A DNA stretch of 64,000 nucleotides. Source: Steinernema hermaphroditum (lineage: Eukaryota > Nematoda > Chromadorea > Rhabditida > Steinernematidae). Each line of letters begins with the position of its first letter. The first letter of the stretch is position 1. The translations under genes and the position numbers were made by a program. Below, piece after piece: positions 43,244-55,106 of this stretch. The stretch is from the NCBI GenBank assembly GCA_030435675.1, contig CM059623.1, positions 7,466,012-7,530,011 of the forward strand, given 5' to 3'. A model generated the notes under the pieces. That model searched no databases. It saw nothing but the letters and a program-made list of their open reading frames with translations, and had not been told where the DNA came from.

Positions 43244-45051
43244 CTTCTGGTTCGATCTGAAAGATAGTCGACGGTCAGCGAGGCGGTCGGGAGGGACCAC
43301 TTGCTTGAAGAGACGTCGAAAGTCGAGGGCCTTCGAAGACTCGACGGCGGGGAACGAGCTCTTCCGCTGGCGGAAGACCGATCTGGAGGATTCGAGGGGA
43401 TTCGGGGCCATCGCTGTCGCGATCTATGGACGACTGAGAGCCGCGGGCAAATATAAGAGGACACGGAGAGGGCAAGGGGAAGGGACTTCCCACCGCCGCC
43501 GCCGCCTCGATCCCCTTTGATTTATCACACGTGAAGCGAGAGGCGTTCACGTGGACGGCTGAGGAACGCCGCGGACCGTCGGCGAGCGAAGAGAGCGTCG
43601 GAGGAGGCGCTGGGAGCGGAGGGCGAAGGCGACGAACCGAAGACTGTTTTCGTGTGTGAGGACTCCTCGAACGCCTTCCGCCTAACCAGATTCTCTACAT
43701 AGTCTCAAGTCTCCCGGTGTCGTCGAGGGCCTTCTTGTGAAACGGACGTTCATGTGAAACCAAAGGAGCCGTTCCGCGAGGCCTCTCTTTCGTCATCTCG
43801 CGCAAAAGAACGCTCGGATGTGGAGGGGCGTTCCCCAGCCGTCCTCTTAATTTCACGTGACCTCTTTCAAAGATCGTCGCGGTAATCTTCGAAGATCGCG
43901 GGAGAGCATCGACCGGAGGGGGAGGGGGAGGGGGAGACTTGGTGTTTTCGTCTCCGTGGAGTGTCGTCACATGGGACCGAAAAGTCCGAGAGACGACCAG
44001 GGAACGCGGATGACGCTAGTGAAGCCTGTTCTGAAGGCCAAAAATGGAAAGTGCGCCGGGAGGAGGTCGAACTTTGTCCGCCTGATGGGAACCGGAGTCG
44101 CCACGACGAAACTGACGAACTTATCGCTCGCGTTAAGTGATAATTTGGGCATGTTTACAATGGGAGAGGCACTTTCGGTCATTTAAGGCTGTTTACACTC
44201 TTTCCCCGGAGCCACACAGCACAGACTCGCTCTACTTTCATAAAGACCGAAGACCGGTCCTCGCAGAGATCATCGAAGACCGTCGGAGACCCGATCGGAG
44301 TGCCGAAAGTGTTTACGGGTAGCTTATGTCCATCGCACTCGAGGTAGCGTATCCCTGAAACGCCCTTTGCCCGGTGGCGCACTAATGTTTACAATTCATC
44401 CGGACAGATTCTTCGCATTCTAGAAGCCCTACAGAAACCCCCAGGTTGTTTCGAGAACTGCCTTCTCATGTCAGACCTCGGATATTTCACCAAATTTGTT
44501 AGGCATTGCAGCCGTGTCAGAAGAAACGATGCGGATGAAACCGATTTCTTCAACGAACGGCTGATGGCACGCCTCCCTGGATTGTATTTGCTTTGCGACT
44601 TATGGTCGACTTCACGGGATTTAATTCGACAAAGAAGCTGGGAATAGAAACAACGGATTCGCGCCAGAAATAGACCCATAATGCGCCACTTTGTCCGAAA
44701 GGTCATTCGTTCCTAGTGTATCGAGGGTTCCCCGAATGACCCAGAAGACAAGGGTCGCATCTAGGGGTACTTCTGCCGACTTTGCGACTCCCCGGACACT
44801 ACTCGATCCGATTCATCCAGTTGAGTCAGTGGCCCGATCCACCAAGTCACCGGATCTCCCGACGTGGCTCCGTCCGGACTTATCGCCTCCGACGTCAGCG
44901 CCTCACCCGAAAGTCCTTCGGAGCCCCTCCCCTTCAGGAGGTTTCCACTTCGAATCGCCGTCACAATCCGATCAGCTGAGGATTTTCCATTTCGAGCGCC
45001 ATCGCTGCTTATATCCCGCCTGCGGTCCTTCTCCCCTCGCAGTGCGCCGAG
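43244..45051. other. Divergent intergenic region
   Basis: Promoter space between the F-box gene and the small PPxY gene. No supported gene. Four TGTTTAC words cluster at 44152-44392. A TTATATCC TATA-like element lies near 45009, about 40 bp before the next start codon. Confidence 0.45.
44152..44392 (+). promoter_or_regulatory. Cluster of TGTTTAC (forkhead-type) words
   Basis: TGTTTAC at 44152-44158, 44190-44196, 44310-44316 and 44386-44392, all on the plus strand. The core binding word of forkhead factors is (A/G)TAAA(C/T)A, whose complement is TGTTTA(C/T). Function is inferred from the cluster only. Confidence 0.35.
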
Positions 45052-45437
45052 ATGCTTCCCGATCTCGAGGTGCCAGTCTACCCAGTGTTCGCTCTCCTCT
45101 CCCTCGGGCTCGTCCTTCTCCTCATCGGCATCGTCCTCCGCTTCGCTTTCACGCGTCCTCCGTGGATCCTCTCAAAGACAGAGCCCTGGAAGGCCGTCGA
45201 CTTCGTCCGCGGCTCCCTCCCCTCCATCTCCACAATCGCCTCCTTCCCCGACCTTCCCCAGATAGTCGTTGACGATCCTCCAGGTACCGTAACCTTCCCG
45301 CACGGCAGGACGAGCTTTGTGACTCAGATTACGAAGAAGCTCGATCGTCACCGTGTCCCTCCTATGAGGACGTCGTCGTCTCTGTTGACGGCGCCGTCGC
45401 CCGCTCGTCCTTGGATCTCCTCGCCGTCATCCCCTAA
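45052..45437 (+). CDS. Small single-pass membrane protein with PPxY motif
   Basis: Two exons, 45052..45283 and 45328..45437, 113 residues. A hydrophobic segment at about residues 11-33 (VFALLSLGLVLLLIGIVLRF) follows a short lumenal N-terminus. The cytosolic tail holds DDPPDYEEA, a PPxY site for WW domains such as those of NEDD4-type ligases, and a second CPSYED tyrosine. The ATG lies 9 nt after a CTCGCAG acceptor, and a TATA-like element is upstream. An ATAAATAAT-type 3' signal follows near 45495. Small PY-motif membrane proteins often act as adaptors for ubiquitin ligases; the family is not identified. Confidence 0.65.
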
Positions 45438-45832
45438 GACGCTTTGCGCCTCTCCGATCGTCTCACGGGTCTATTTCAAGCGAAAGAGTAAATATAAATA
45501 ATCCACAGAAGGCGAAGATCCCCGAGGTGCATATCAGTCCTTTACCCCTCAGATGCCGCCACCTTCTAGAAGGGGCCAGCCTGGGTATCTGTATACAAAC
45601 CGTAGTCTCTCACATTGCTTCCACGATTAGACCACCCCGACTACGGTGGTCGAGGCCTTTTGAGTGGCCGACACAGTCACATAGAATCAAAGTCATTTAC
45701 TTGATGGGATTTCGGTTTTGCAAAGCATGTCGATGCAAGAACTCTTTGGGGATCGTGAGATAAGGAGGGATCTATAAGACGACTAGTGGGTAAACTGTAC
45801 AAAGGAGCGTTGGTGATATAGTGAACAAAGGA
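45438..45832. other. Convergent intergenic gap
   Basis: Spacer between the PPxY gene and the BTB gene; no gene seen. Confidence 0.4.
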
Positions 45833-47173
45833 TCAGTCGAAGAATTTCTCCGTAGGGTCCAAGGGTAAAAGTCGATTTGGACGCGCCACCGCGATCCTTG
45901 AGCCTGGAGTCTCTAGAATGGCAGACGAAGAGGAGCACGGAGTCGTGCGGTCCTTGACGGAGAGCGACGCGAATGCAGAAGAGGAAGGACTCAACGAGCT
46001 CGATGAGCTCGTCGGAGCGGCAAGAAGGTCGTTCGTCTGAAGAAACGTTTTATGAAAAACAACAAAGAAGGCACTGGCCGTGTAGAAGCGTACAGAAGCG
46101 GCAGCGATCGGCGACGCGATGTCTTCCGAAGATGCTACAAAGTTTGAGGATGTGCTGGCGCAACTACTTTGGAACGCAGGAGGCTGTGAACAAGTAGGCG
46201 CCCCACACTTCCAACAAGAGTGGCTTTCGTAAAGGACGACAGCGTGCATGGACTCTTCATAGATTCGAGCCTCGGGGAATTCCACCTTGATCGTCTTCTT
46301 CTCTGGCGCGTAGACGATGGAACAGCATGAAATCTCTGACTTGTTGATGCCATTCTCATAGAATGTCCATTGGCATATCTCAGGACTGTCCGCACCGGTA
46401 TCTGTAACTCATGGAATTACTAGCTGGTCACCCCTCCTACCTTTCACGAAGAGAGCCCTCTCGCTGAACTTCACCACGAGTCGATCGAACAGCTCCAGAT
46501 TCTTCATGAGGTTGTCGTCGGACATCGGCGTATACGAATACTTGTTGTTGTGCCGGTTCAACAATAGCTTGATCAGGGGCTAAGCAACACATATACGCGG
46601 CATCGCGAATCGCGGCAACCGAACCTTTTTCGTGGCGGCGATCACTTGCTCCGCCTCCTTCCGCGTCGAAACTGTGGGAACTCTCCGCATCGAGAGAAGG
46701 GCCATATCATCATTGGCGCGGCTGAACGCTTGAATCCACTCTTCACATAGCGCGATCAGTTCCTAGAGGATTGGAATCAGGGGAGCAAGAGCGGAGATGC
46801 ACGTGCCTGGAGGAGATAGTACTTCGCCTCGGCGAGAATCTCGCGAACTTCTTGAAGAGAGTCAGGAAGCGGGATGGAGCCGTCGCGAAGAAAATTCAGA
46901 ATCGCGGGGAAGTGTTTCCCACCGCGGTCGATGAGCACGAAGCCATCCGAGTCCGTCATCACATCGAGGCGTCCTGAGAACATCGCCTAAACAGAAATTA
47001 GATGTACTGATCCAACGGCATGAGCTAACCCGCAACATAGAGTCGTACTTCACGAGAGTGCCGACGGTCGTGTGGTAGAGCGCACCACCAACGTTCAGTT
47101 TCACGTACTGCACCAAGCAATGACCTTTTCCATCATCGGCAGAGGACGACGGAACCGCCTGCTTCTGCGCCAT
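45833..47173 (-). CDS. BTB/POZ adaptor, KCTD10/KCTD13/TNFAIP1 (BACURD) type
   Basis: Six exons: complement(45833..46134, 46207..46401, 46441..46579, 46625..46762, 46807..46986, 47030..47173), 365 residues. The T1-type BTB domain starts [20 protein letters not shown] and continues [20 protein letters not shown]. The conserved BACURD region follows: [33 protein letters not shown] and [11 protein letters not shown]. These proteins bind cullin-3 and recruit substrates, RhoA being the best known. The intron at 46763-46806 has a GC donor. The ATG is 17 nt after a CTCTGCAG acceptor. The last exon is uncertain: an internal 38-bp intron (GTGCCTTC...TTCTTCAG) is possible and would change the last 60 residues. 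Confidence 0.85.
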
Positions 47174-47469
47174 CCACGATTCTCAAATCTGCAGAGAGAG
47201 GCCTTAACTGCCGGTCGCCAGAAAGAGATTATCGATTGGAACTCTGCAGTATGCAATCGCGGTACGAACCGCTTACTAAGCAGTCGAAGCCTCCTCCAAC
47301 GCGAATTTTATTACTTAGTCACAAACAATCAACAAGAAGAACTGTGGCGAGAAATAATCAGATCAACGCATTTGACCGAAACGGGAAAGGTGAGCACACC
47401 CATAAATAGTAATACTCATCTCAAATAGTAACAACCGCCGATATACCCTCAAATAATTACAACAAGGCT

Positions 47470-49358
47470 TTAATCGGCACGGCGCTGGCGAACGCGCCTC
47501 TGACTCGGAGATTTCTTCTCTGATCTGTTCGACTTGTCACTTTCGCTGCCCTCGTTCTCGTCAGCACTTTCGGAAGCGGCCTTGGAAACGTGCTCAAATT
47601 CCTCTTGAGAATTGCGGCTGGATCCAGTATCCTCAGCTGCATCCTCGTTTACCCGCTGTTCTTCGTCATCGTCGCCGACGAGGCGAGGGATCTGAAATTA
47701 CTTCAAGTAAGACGCATTCTAGATATTTATGCAGAAATACCTCGTTATCATCCTCTTGGGGTTCGTCGGTTTTCTTGTAATCAGCAGCCACGGGAGTAGA
47801 TTTGCGGCCAAAACAGAAGATGGAGATACCAATGACGGGGATGAGAACACAGAGAACGTAGACTGCCCAGAGCCAAGGACGCTCCTCCGTGGCGTCAACC
47901 AAGCTACTAAAGACTCCCTTCGAGGGGTTGGAGAACGATTCGTAGGCTTTTTCTTGAGCAACCTTCACATCAAATGTTTGACGAGCATATTCGGAAGCGG
48001 TAGCTTCGTCGTCAGTGACCAGTACATTGTCAAAAATTATGCGATTGCTCATGGTCCACAATTCGATTCCAATAGCGGAAATAGGCTCAAGCTGGCTGAA
48101 CGGCTGAGGCTCGAAGTAGTGAGGATTGTCGATGATGCGCGGCTCCCACTTTCCTTTGTAGTTGGGGTTATTGATCTTGCGTGGCTTCCATTTTCCCTTG
48201 TAGAGAGGGTTGGCAATCACAGGTTTCTTCCATGGACCGCAACCACTGCGTCCTTCGCAAACGGGATTCGCAATAACAGCAGCTTCCCATTCACCATCCA
48301 TGTCGTTGTCCCAGTCCTCCGGTTTCTTAGCTTCAGGGTCGGGAACCATCTCGGATTCGTCCTCCAGCCAGTCATCAGGTTTCGTAGCGGTTTCGTCAAC
48401 AATCTCCTTCGGCTGATTTTCATCCCAGTCATCGGGCTTCTTGTCCTCCTCATCAACAATCATCTCCCGATCATCCCAATCTGTAGGTTTAGAGTCTGTG
48501 GGATCAGCAATCTGCTTGGGAGGGGTAATCGAAGGTTCAACATTCTAAAAACACTCCTGTTAAACACGAGTCTCTAGAAATTACAGTTACCGAGAGCAGG
48601 CTTCCACTCATAATGACGTAGCTGTCGACGGAGACACTGAACGTTTCGTCCGGTCGGATAACGAGCGTGTACAAATGAGCAGCATGATCATCGAAATACT
48701 TGCCCACTCCACCAGAAGGCTGTGCAGCGTGGTGTTCCTAAAACGTACAAGAAATCAGTTGGAAAACGCGCCTTCTCCCTACATAGGTGGTTTTGTTAAT
48801 GGGGTTGGTGAAACGAACGATAAGGTGGACTTTAGCAGATGTGCCACACTTATCGGGTCCGAACATGATTGTGTAGGGCGTTTTGTCGTTGAAATTTCCA
48901 ATGGTCTTCTCAGCTCCAACGGAGAGAAGCTTCAAATAACCACCTCCGCATTCTTGACCTTCCTGGTACTTGACTTCGTACTGCACAACGAGAGGCTTGT
49001 TGTCGGTAAAGTAGAACGGCTTGGTGAACTTCGCAGCGACGGCATGGTGCTTCGCCTTCGATTTTACGATCAAGCCGTAATCGCCTTCGATGACAATTTT
49101 TTCAGGTGCGCCCACTGTCCATTCTCCATCGTACTTCGAAATGGCTTCCTCGACTCCGTCTTTCTTCGCAGTTGACTTCAGCCACTTTTGACCAAGAACG
49201 CTTTTGTCCGAAAAGTCTTCGGAAAGATATACACCTCCTGAGGAAACTTTCGGGGAAGAGAACTTCAGTGGAACAAATTCCTTCTCATCCTCGTCATTTC
49301 CGACGACGAGGGATACGGCCACAAGTGCCAACAACCAGAGCGGTTGTCTAAGGTTCAT
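47470..49358 (-). CDS. cnx-1: Calnexin, ER lectin chaperone
   Basis: Four exons: complement(47470..47691, 47741..48544, 48591..48737, 48783..49358), 582 residues, the usual length. It binds monoglucosylated N-glycans in the ER and aids folding. A signal peptide ([14 protein letters not shown]) is followed by the lectin domain with [21 protein letters not shown] and HLIVRFTNP. The P-domain arm has four type 1 repeats ([13 protein letters not shown] and similar) and four type 2 repeats ([20 protein letters not shown]), the 4+4 pattern of calnexin rather than the 3+3 of calreticulin. A transmembrane helix ([20 protein letters not shown]) and an acidic Ser-rich cytosolic tail end in a basic stretch (RRVRQRRAD). 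The ATG lies one base after a TATGTTTCAG acceptor. Confidence 0.95.
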
Positions 49359-52300
49359 CCTGAAACATAATGGACGTCGCATTGCAAAGCAATAGATAGA
49401 GAACAACAATTGAACGAGTGTGGCGCGAGGAAAACTAAACGACAAAGCGCGTCATCCAGGCCTAAAGGAGTTGAGCGATGGGAACAGCCAGGTAGTATTA
49501 CAAAGAGAGCACCATTCCTCCAGAAACGGAATACAGCGTGTGTGGGGAGGCCAGAGTGACTCTCCCTCTCCCTCGACCAAAGAGCGAAACCGAGATCGAT
49601 CTGCACGCGATCGCCCCATCGCTTCCATGCACGCCGGAAACCGTCTTCGAGAAGGTCGCTCGCGCGACGTCGCACTGGCGACGAAGGCGAATCGTTGCGG
49701 GAGTCAGTCCCACACAGACGGATGTACGATGCAAGTGCTGTCCACTTCAACGGATTCTGAAACGGGGCTTCATCCACGGATTCGGCAAATGAGTGATCAA
49801 GGATGTACGCTTATTTCCAAATCTGTCATAAGATCTGTGAATTTCAGAATTGATCCATTTCGTTCTGGTCGTCAGAACCCACTATCGGTGACAATCCCAC
49901 GAAGTGTGGTTTGGACCCTTTCGGCCAGAATGGTCCGCGTTTCTCGGCGATCTATTGCGACGATTCGTCTTTGTTCGAAATAAAGGCGTTGCGCTTTCTC
50001 TCATTTTTCGACGGCGAGCCACCCCTCAGCGTTGTTTCTCCTCGAATTGGTACAACGGAAGAACTTTGACGCCCTCTCTGATTCACTTCCAATGATTTTG
50101 GCTTCTTTTAGAGTGATTCAATACAGGATCTTCTTCTGAACACAAGTAGATGAGTAGATGATCTAGTGTTTTAGGACACCATCAACCGGAAGAGAGCCGA
50201 AGAGGTGCTGGAAGACTAACAAACAAATAACTCCTCCACACGTTCCGTCACTTCTGCTACCGTACCCTTGTCCTCTATCGGCTTCAGGTCTGGATTTCGT
50301 GATCAGTGGCTCTCATTATGGGTGCACCCGTGAGCGCTAAGCGCCGATCTGTGGTCGCCCCGCCGGGTGCGCCGCCCGCGATATGCAAAACCGAGTCGGC
50401 TCGGCGATTAGTGAACTTTGGTGGCGCTCTATCTCAGCGCTGAGTGGCTTCTGAAGCGGTATCGACGCGTCTTCTGTGAGCACGTCTCCTGAGATAAACG
50501 GCTTATGCGAGAAAGAGGCACATGAGATTACAACTGCTCGTTAGAGACCGTGTCTCCGATGGATTCCAGGAGTACCGTGTGCATGATCCCTGATCTCAGA
50601 GAGCCCGATGAGTGGTGAGGTCCGTCGGATCCAGGAGCCAAGGGCCGTCCTTATCAATCGGCGCATCCTCGGGGCCTCCTCGCGTGGTATCAGAACGCGA
50701 CTCGGACCTCCGCCTGTCCGTCCACCTTATCGACTCACACCGCCGGAGAAGAATCGATTTGATCGACTTTTTGTCTCTGACGCCGTCTTCGGGTTCCCCT
50801 CCGCGTCGCCCTCGGGAGCGTCCCGATCCTCGCCGTGTCATCCGACTTGGATCCATCTTTGCGAGGAAGGGTCACGAAAGGGCCAACTTTCACAGATTCA
50901 GACGCCTCGCCATGAAGATCCCCAGGAAGCGTTCTGTTTGTCCTCTGACGTCAGTCGGGAGGCGATAAAAACGCGCGGAGTCCACGAGGCAAACAGTCAT
51001 GGCCGATGTTTTCGGGTGCCGAGCAGGGGTTATCTGCCTGTTTATTTGCTCTTCTATGCAAACGGAGCCGCCGATTTTGTATCTTCTTTGCTACTCGGCG
51101 GCATTCTTCAGATGCGCATGGCGTGTGGTGTTTTCCCTTAGGGTACGGTATTCTGTCGCTATTCTGTCATTGTTCCCGGAATCAGAAGACGCTCTATTGG
51201 AGTCTTCCAACCGATCGATAGACCCTTTGAAAGGGCGCCTTCTCGCTCAAATTGCCGAAATAAATTCGTCGCCACATCCACGATGACGAGGTGCTGAATC
51301 AGAAGAGAAGTGGCTCCTTCCACGATGCAGATACCCCTATTCACTGACCCGAACAGCCACCCTCCCAGGTCCTCACGGTCCCTTCCGATAGGCTCTCTGA
51401 GCTGCCCTATAATCGGATACACTTCGCGTTTCCTCCGTTTTTTGGCAGCATTTGCAAAACTCTCCGAATCGTTCTCAGTCACTCAGACGCCGAAGGATTC
51501 AGAATTTCCTTTCCTTAGTCACATATTTCGATGGCGAACAGTGTTCTAGAGTCGCCCAAAACCTTTCCCAGGCTAATCGAAAACAGTTTCAAATCAGAAA
51601 AAATCAATACAAAGAAACGGAAATCGCTCCTTCTCCAGCCTGTTTGTTCAGGCTCCAGTCGCCAAAAGGTCCGCAGCATACTTGAACACCGCGTTCTCTG
51701 CTCGCCTCATCATGTAAACCGAGGCACTCCCCCACTTAATCGGCTTTTCAGAGGGTGGCGATCCTCTGAAGCGCGGCGACCGTCGCTCCCGACAGCCGTG
51801 TTTCTGTTTTCCGCCGCTGCTTCTGCGCCCTCCGTCCTTCGACCTCCCCCGCCTCCTCTCGAGACGCCGAAGGGCCTTGACTTCTGGCCTTTGTCGCTCG
51901 GAAGATGGTCGTTCCTGAGTCCGCTACAGTACCCTTGACTCCGATTTCTTGGCACACTGAGAGTCACTGAGATGACCCCTTCGTCGCCATCTTCATGTCC
52001 TCTATGGGTTTGATCGGTTTTGGAATTGCGATTGTGTTCGTAATTCTTTCCAGAAGCCGATTTTGACTCAGAGGGTTTCAAGTATCCTTAAGTTTTTTAC
52101 GGCCCTGAAAGTGTTCTTTTCGTCGCATTTCAAGAAATTATTTGATCCCCAGATGCTGGAGGCGGAGTTGCGAGTAAACACCATTGAAAAGAGCATCGGA
52201 TGGCGTCACCTAAGTCTCTAAGCTGTTTACAATCGCCCACAGTAGGCCATTCAGTGGACACGTCAAAACTGGTTCCATGAGCTACCGTATCCTCGAAGAA

Positions 52301-52732
52301 AGGGCTCTCAGCATCGCGAGAGAAACTACCGTAATCTCCACGTTTGTGTCCACTTCCCTTATCCTGAAGTCGTCTCTGATCGACGATCGTCAGCGGCGAC
52401 GTGACAGTCTTCTCCGGAAGCGTCCTCGATCAGTGGCGGCGGCGACCGCTCGTCTCTTCCTAAGCCGTTTTTTGACGTTCTTACGCAGGTAGCCAAAAGT
52501 AGCAAAGCCTTATCGGTCCTCGGAGGCCGAGATCGCGTCGCGCAGCCGCTTCTTATCGCCCTTATCGGATACAAAAGCGCAGCGCCGAAGCCCCGGGCAA
52601 TTCGGGCGACAGTCGTTCATCTCTGTGCCCATAGGTTACTCTGACGTAGCGAGGAGAGTGGCACCCGCGTGACTTCCGGGGCAGAAACGGGCCGAGAGAA
52701 TTTGGTTCCGGGAACTACTGCCACTGCTTCAG
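49359..52732. other. Divergent intergenic region, 3.4 kb
   Basis: Space between calnexin and the Na+/Ca2+ exchanger. Frames on both strands are short and lack domains. ATATGCAAAA (near 50391) and TATGCAAAC (near 51053) echo the octamer-like words seen at 10-13.6 kb. CTACCGTA words occur near 50260, 52282 and 52328. No gene supported. Confidence 0.45.
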
Positions 52733-55006
52733 ATGGAAAATGCCACACTGAGCGCCTTGGTGACATTCGTGACCTCGACGGTCGCCTCCGGAGACGACGA
52801 ACGCTGCGTCCTCGGCTTCAGGAACTACTCCGACGGTAGGTCCATCTGGAAGTCTCTCCCTCAAGTGGGTCCTCTTAGACTGTAGCTACGTCCTCGACCA
52901 CTCCGACGCCTGCGAGGGTGGTGGCTACCTCCTGTGGACCTCCTACGTCGTGTGCCAAGGGACGCCGGTGGCGCGTGGCTTCACCATTTTCGGCTCCGTC
53001 GTCTTCCTCGCCCTCCTCTTCTTGCTCATCACGGCCGCCGCCGACGACTTCTTCTCCTCCAACGTCTCCGCCATCATCGACCACCTCAAAATCTCGCAGA
53101 ACATCGCCGGCGTCACCTTCATGGCCTTCGGCAACGGCGCCCCCGACATCTTCAGCTCGCTGGCCTCGGTGATCTCTGTGAAGCAGCCGAAGGCGGGCCT
53201 CGCTGTCGGCGAGCTTCTCGGCGGAGGCATCTTCGTCACCACCATGGTCGTCGCCTCAATCGTCCTCGCGCAGCCCTTCCACGTCATGCGACGCCCCATC
53301 ATGCGCGACATCGTCTTTTACCTCGTCGCCGTCGCCTGGACCCTCTTCGTCTTCCTCTACGGCCAGAACCAGCAGATGCTCATGTGGGAACCCATTGGCT
53401 TCATCGTCATCTACGTCCTCTACGCGGTTACCGTAATCGTCGGTCGCTTCGTCCGCCAACGCTCGAAGCGAAAGGAGAAGAAGGAGCGTCGACGCCGCTC
53501 CGTGTATCCTACTCGTAGGTCGGGCAGGGTACGGTAGAGAGTACTGTAGCACTGTTCAGAGGTCTCGTCGATTGCGGTGATGGAGACGGAAAAGAGCGAC
53601 TACGGCTCCAGGCGCACGCCGACGATCGTCGTCGAGAGTCTCCACTCCTCGCGGGAGAGCGTCTTCGAGAACGGGAAGTTCTTCTGCCGCGAGGAGCCCG
53701 AGGAGGAGGAGGATGGTCCCCGGAGCGTCGAGGAGGACACAACCTCGACGGACTCGTCGCTCGTCTACGTCATCCACGACCACAGCGTCGTTGCCGTCAG
53801 CGAAGTCCGCGCCTCTGCTGCCCACAGTACGTCCACGGCGCCCTCTCCATAGCCCTAACGCAACTCTTTCAGTCTCACAACTCCCTCCGCCACCAGAGGT
53901 CGACGTCACGTGGCACGGTGTGTGCCTGGACGCTCTGAGACATCTGAATCCCCTCGACGCCGAAGAGTTCTCCGACGCCTCCGTCTTCATGAAGGTCTTC
54001 ATGATCTGCAGAGTAAGCACTTCCCCCACGGCCCCTTTTTTGGCGATTAGATCGCCGACTTAAGCCGATCACCGATGACGTCTTCTCTCACACCGTAGTC
54101 ACTTTTGTCTCCAGGCGCCGATCATGTTAGTCCTGAAGTGCTCGACGCCCCTCGCCGAGGCCTCCTGGTCGAAGCCGATCGCCCTCCTGCACGCCTTTAC
54201 GGGCCCTGTTTTCCTTGTCTTCGCCTTCCAACGTGAGTTCGTCGCCTCCGCGCCGTCAGTATCCTCTTCCAGTGGCCCAGAAGACGATCGGCCCTCTCCA
54301 GATCTGGGCCTACGCCCTCATCGTCTCCGCCACCATCGCCGCCTTCATCATCTTCTTCACGGAGTTCGGCGAAACACCCAAGTACTACAAGGTACTCCGA
54401 CCACTGAGAGCGCTACCGTAACCCGAGACTACAGCAATTCGCGTGCTACGCGGGTTTTGTGCTTTCCGTCGCCTGGATCTACATGGTGTCGTCGGAGGTC
54501 GTCGACGTCGTCAACATGATCGGCATCATGTCGGGCATCAGCCACGAGGTCCTCGGGCTCACCATTCTCGCCTGGAGCAACTCCATCGGCGATCTCATCG
54601 CCGACGTCTCCGTCGCGCGCCAAGGCTTCCCCCGCATGGCCATCTCCGCCGCCATCGGAGGACCCTGTTTCAGTAAGCCCTCCCTCCAGATGCCTCTCTC
54701 AGCTCCCCTTTAGATCTGCTCATCGGCTTCGGCTTCCCCTTCCTCATCGCTTGCGCCCAGGGCAAACAAGTCATTGTGAGTGCCTCCGCCCCTCCTCTCA
54801 GCCTTCTGATTCCCTTTCAGGTCGACATGGACACCGTGAAGAAGGTGATGCTGCTTTTCCTGTCACTCTCGCTCCTCGCCTCACTCATCCTGCTCCCGGC
54901 ACAGCGCTTCAACGCGCGGCGTCCCTACGCCCTCGTACTCGTCGGGTTCTATGTCGTCTTCCTAGTCCTCGTCGTCCTCGCGGAGCTCAAGGTCTACTCC
55001 TTCTGA
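52733..55006 (+). CDS. Mitochondrial-type Na+/Ca2+(Li+) exchanger, NCLX/SLC8B1 family
   Basis: Nine exons: 52733..52835, 52879..53514, 53560..53826, 53873..54012, 54115..54232, 54273..54391, 54435..54672, 54714..54775, 54821..55006, 622 residues. The family exchanges Ca2+ for Na+ or Li+ across the inner mitochondrial membrane. The N-terminal cysteine-rich stretch is DCSYVLDHSDAC...CQG. The first alpha repeat has GVTFMAFGNGAPDIFSSLAS and GELLGGGIFVTTMV; the second has LGLTILAWSNSIGDLIADVS and ARQGFPRMAISAAIGG. About six hydrophobic helices lie on each side of an acidic cytosolic or matrix loop (PEEEEDGPRSVEED). Unlike vertebrate NCLX it has Ser in AWSNS where the human protein has Gly. The ATG directly follows a GCTTCAG acceptor. 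Introns are 40-102 bp. Confidence 0.93.
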
Positions 55007-55100
55007 GCGTCTCGCCTCCCCACCAACACGGGTATTCACTTGTACATAGTCTCTCTCGACCACACACAGCCTTTCGTTGGGCCCGAGATTACGGTAGAAC

Positions 55101-55106
55101 AATAAA
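55101..55106 (+). terminator. Poly(A) signal of the exchanger gene
   Basis: AATAAA 95 nt after the TGA, preceded by TACGGTA. Confidence 0.65.

Noticed and set aside
50340..50420. Possible tRNA or structured RNA in a GC-rich hairpin-like segment
   Set aside because: No A-box and B-box at proper spacing, and no cloverleaf could be drawn.
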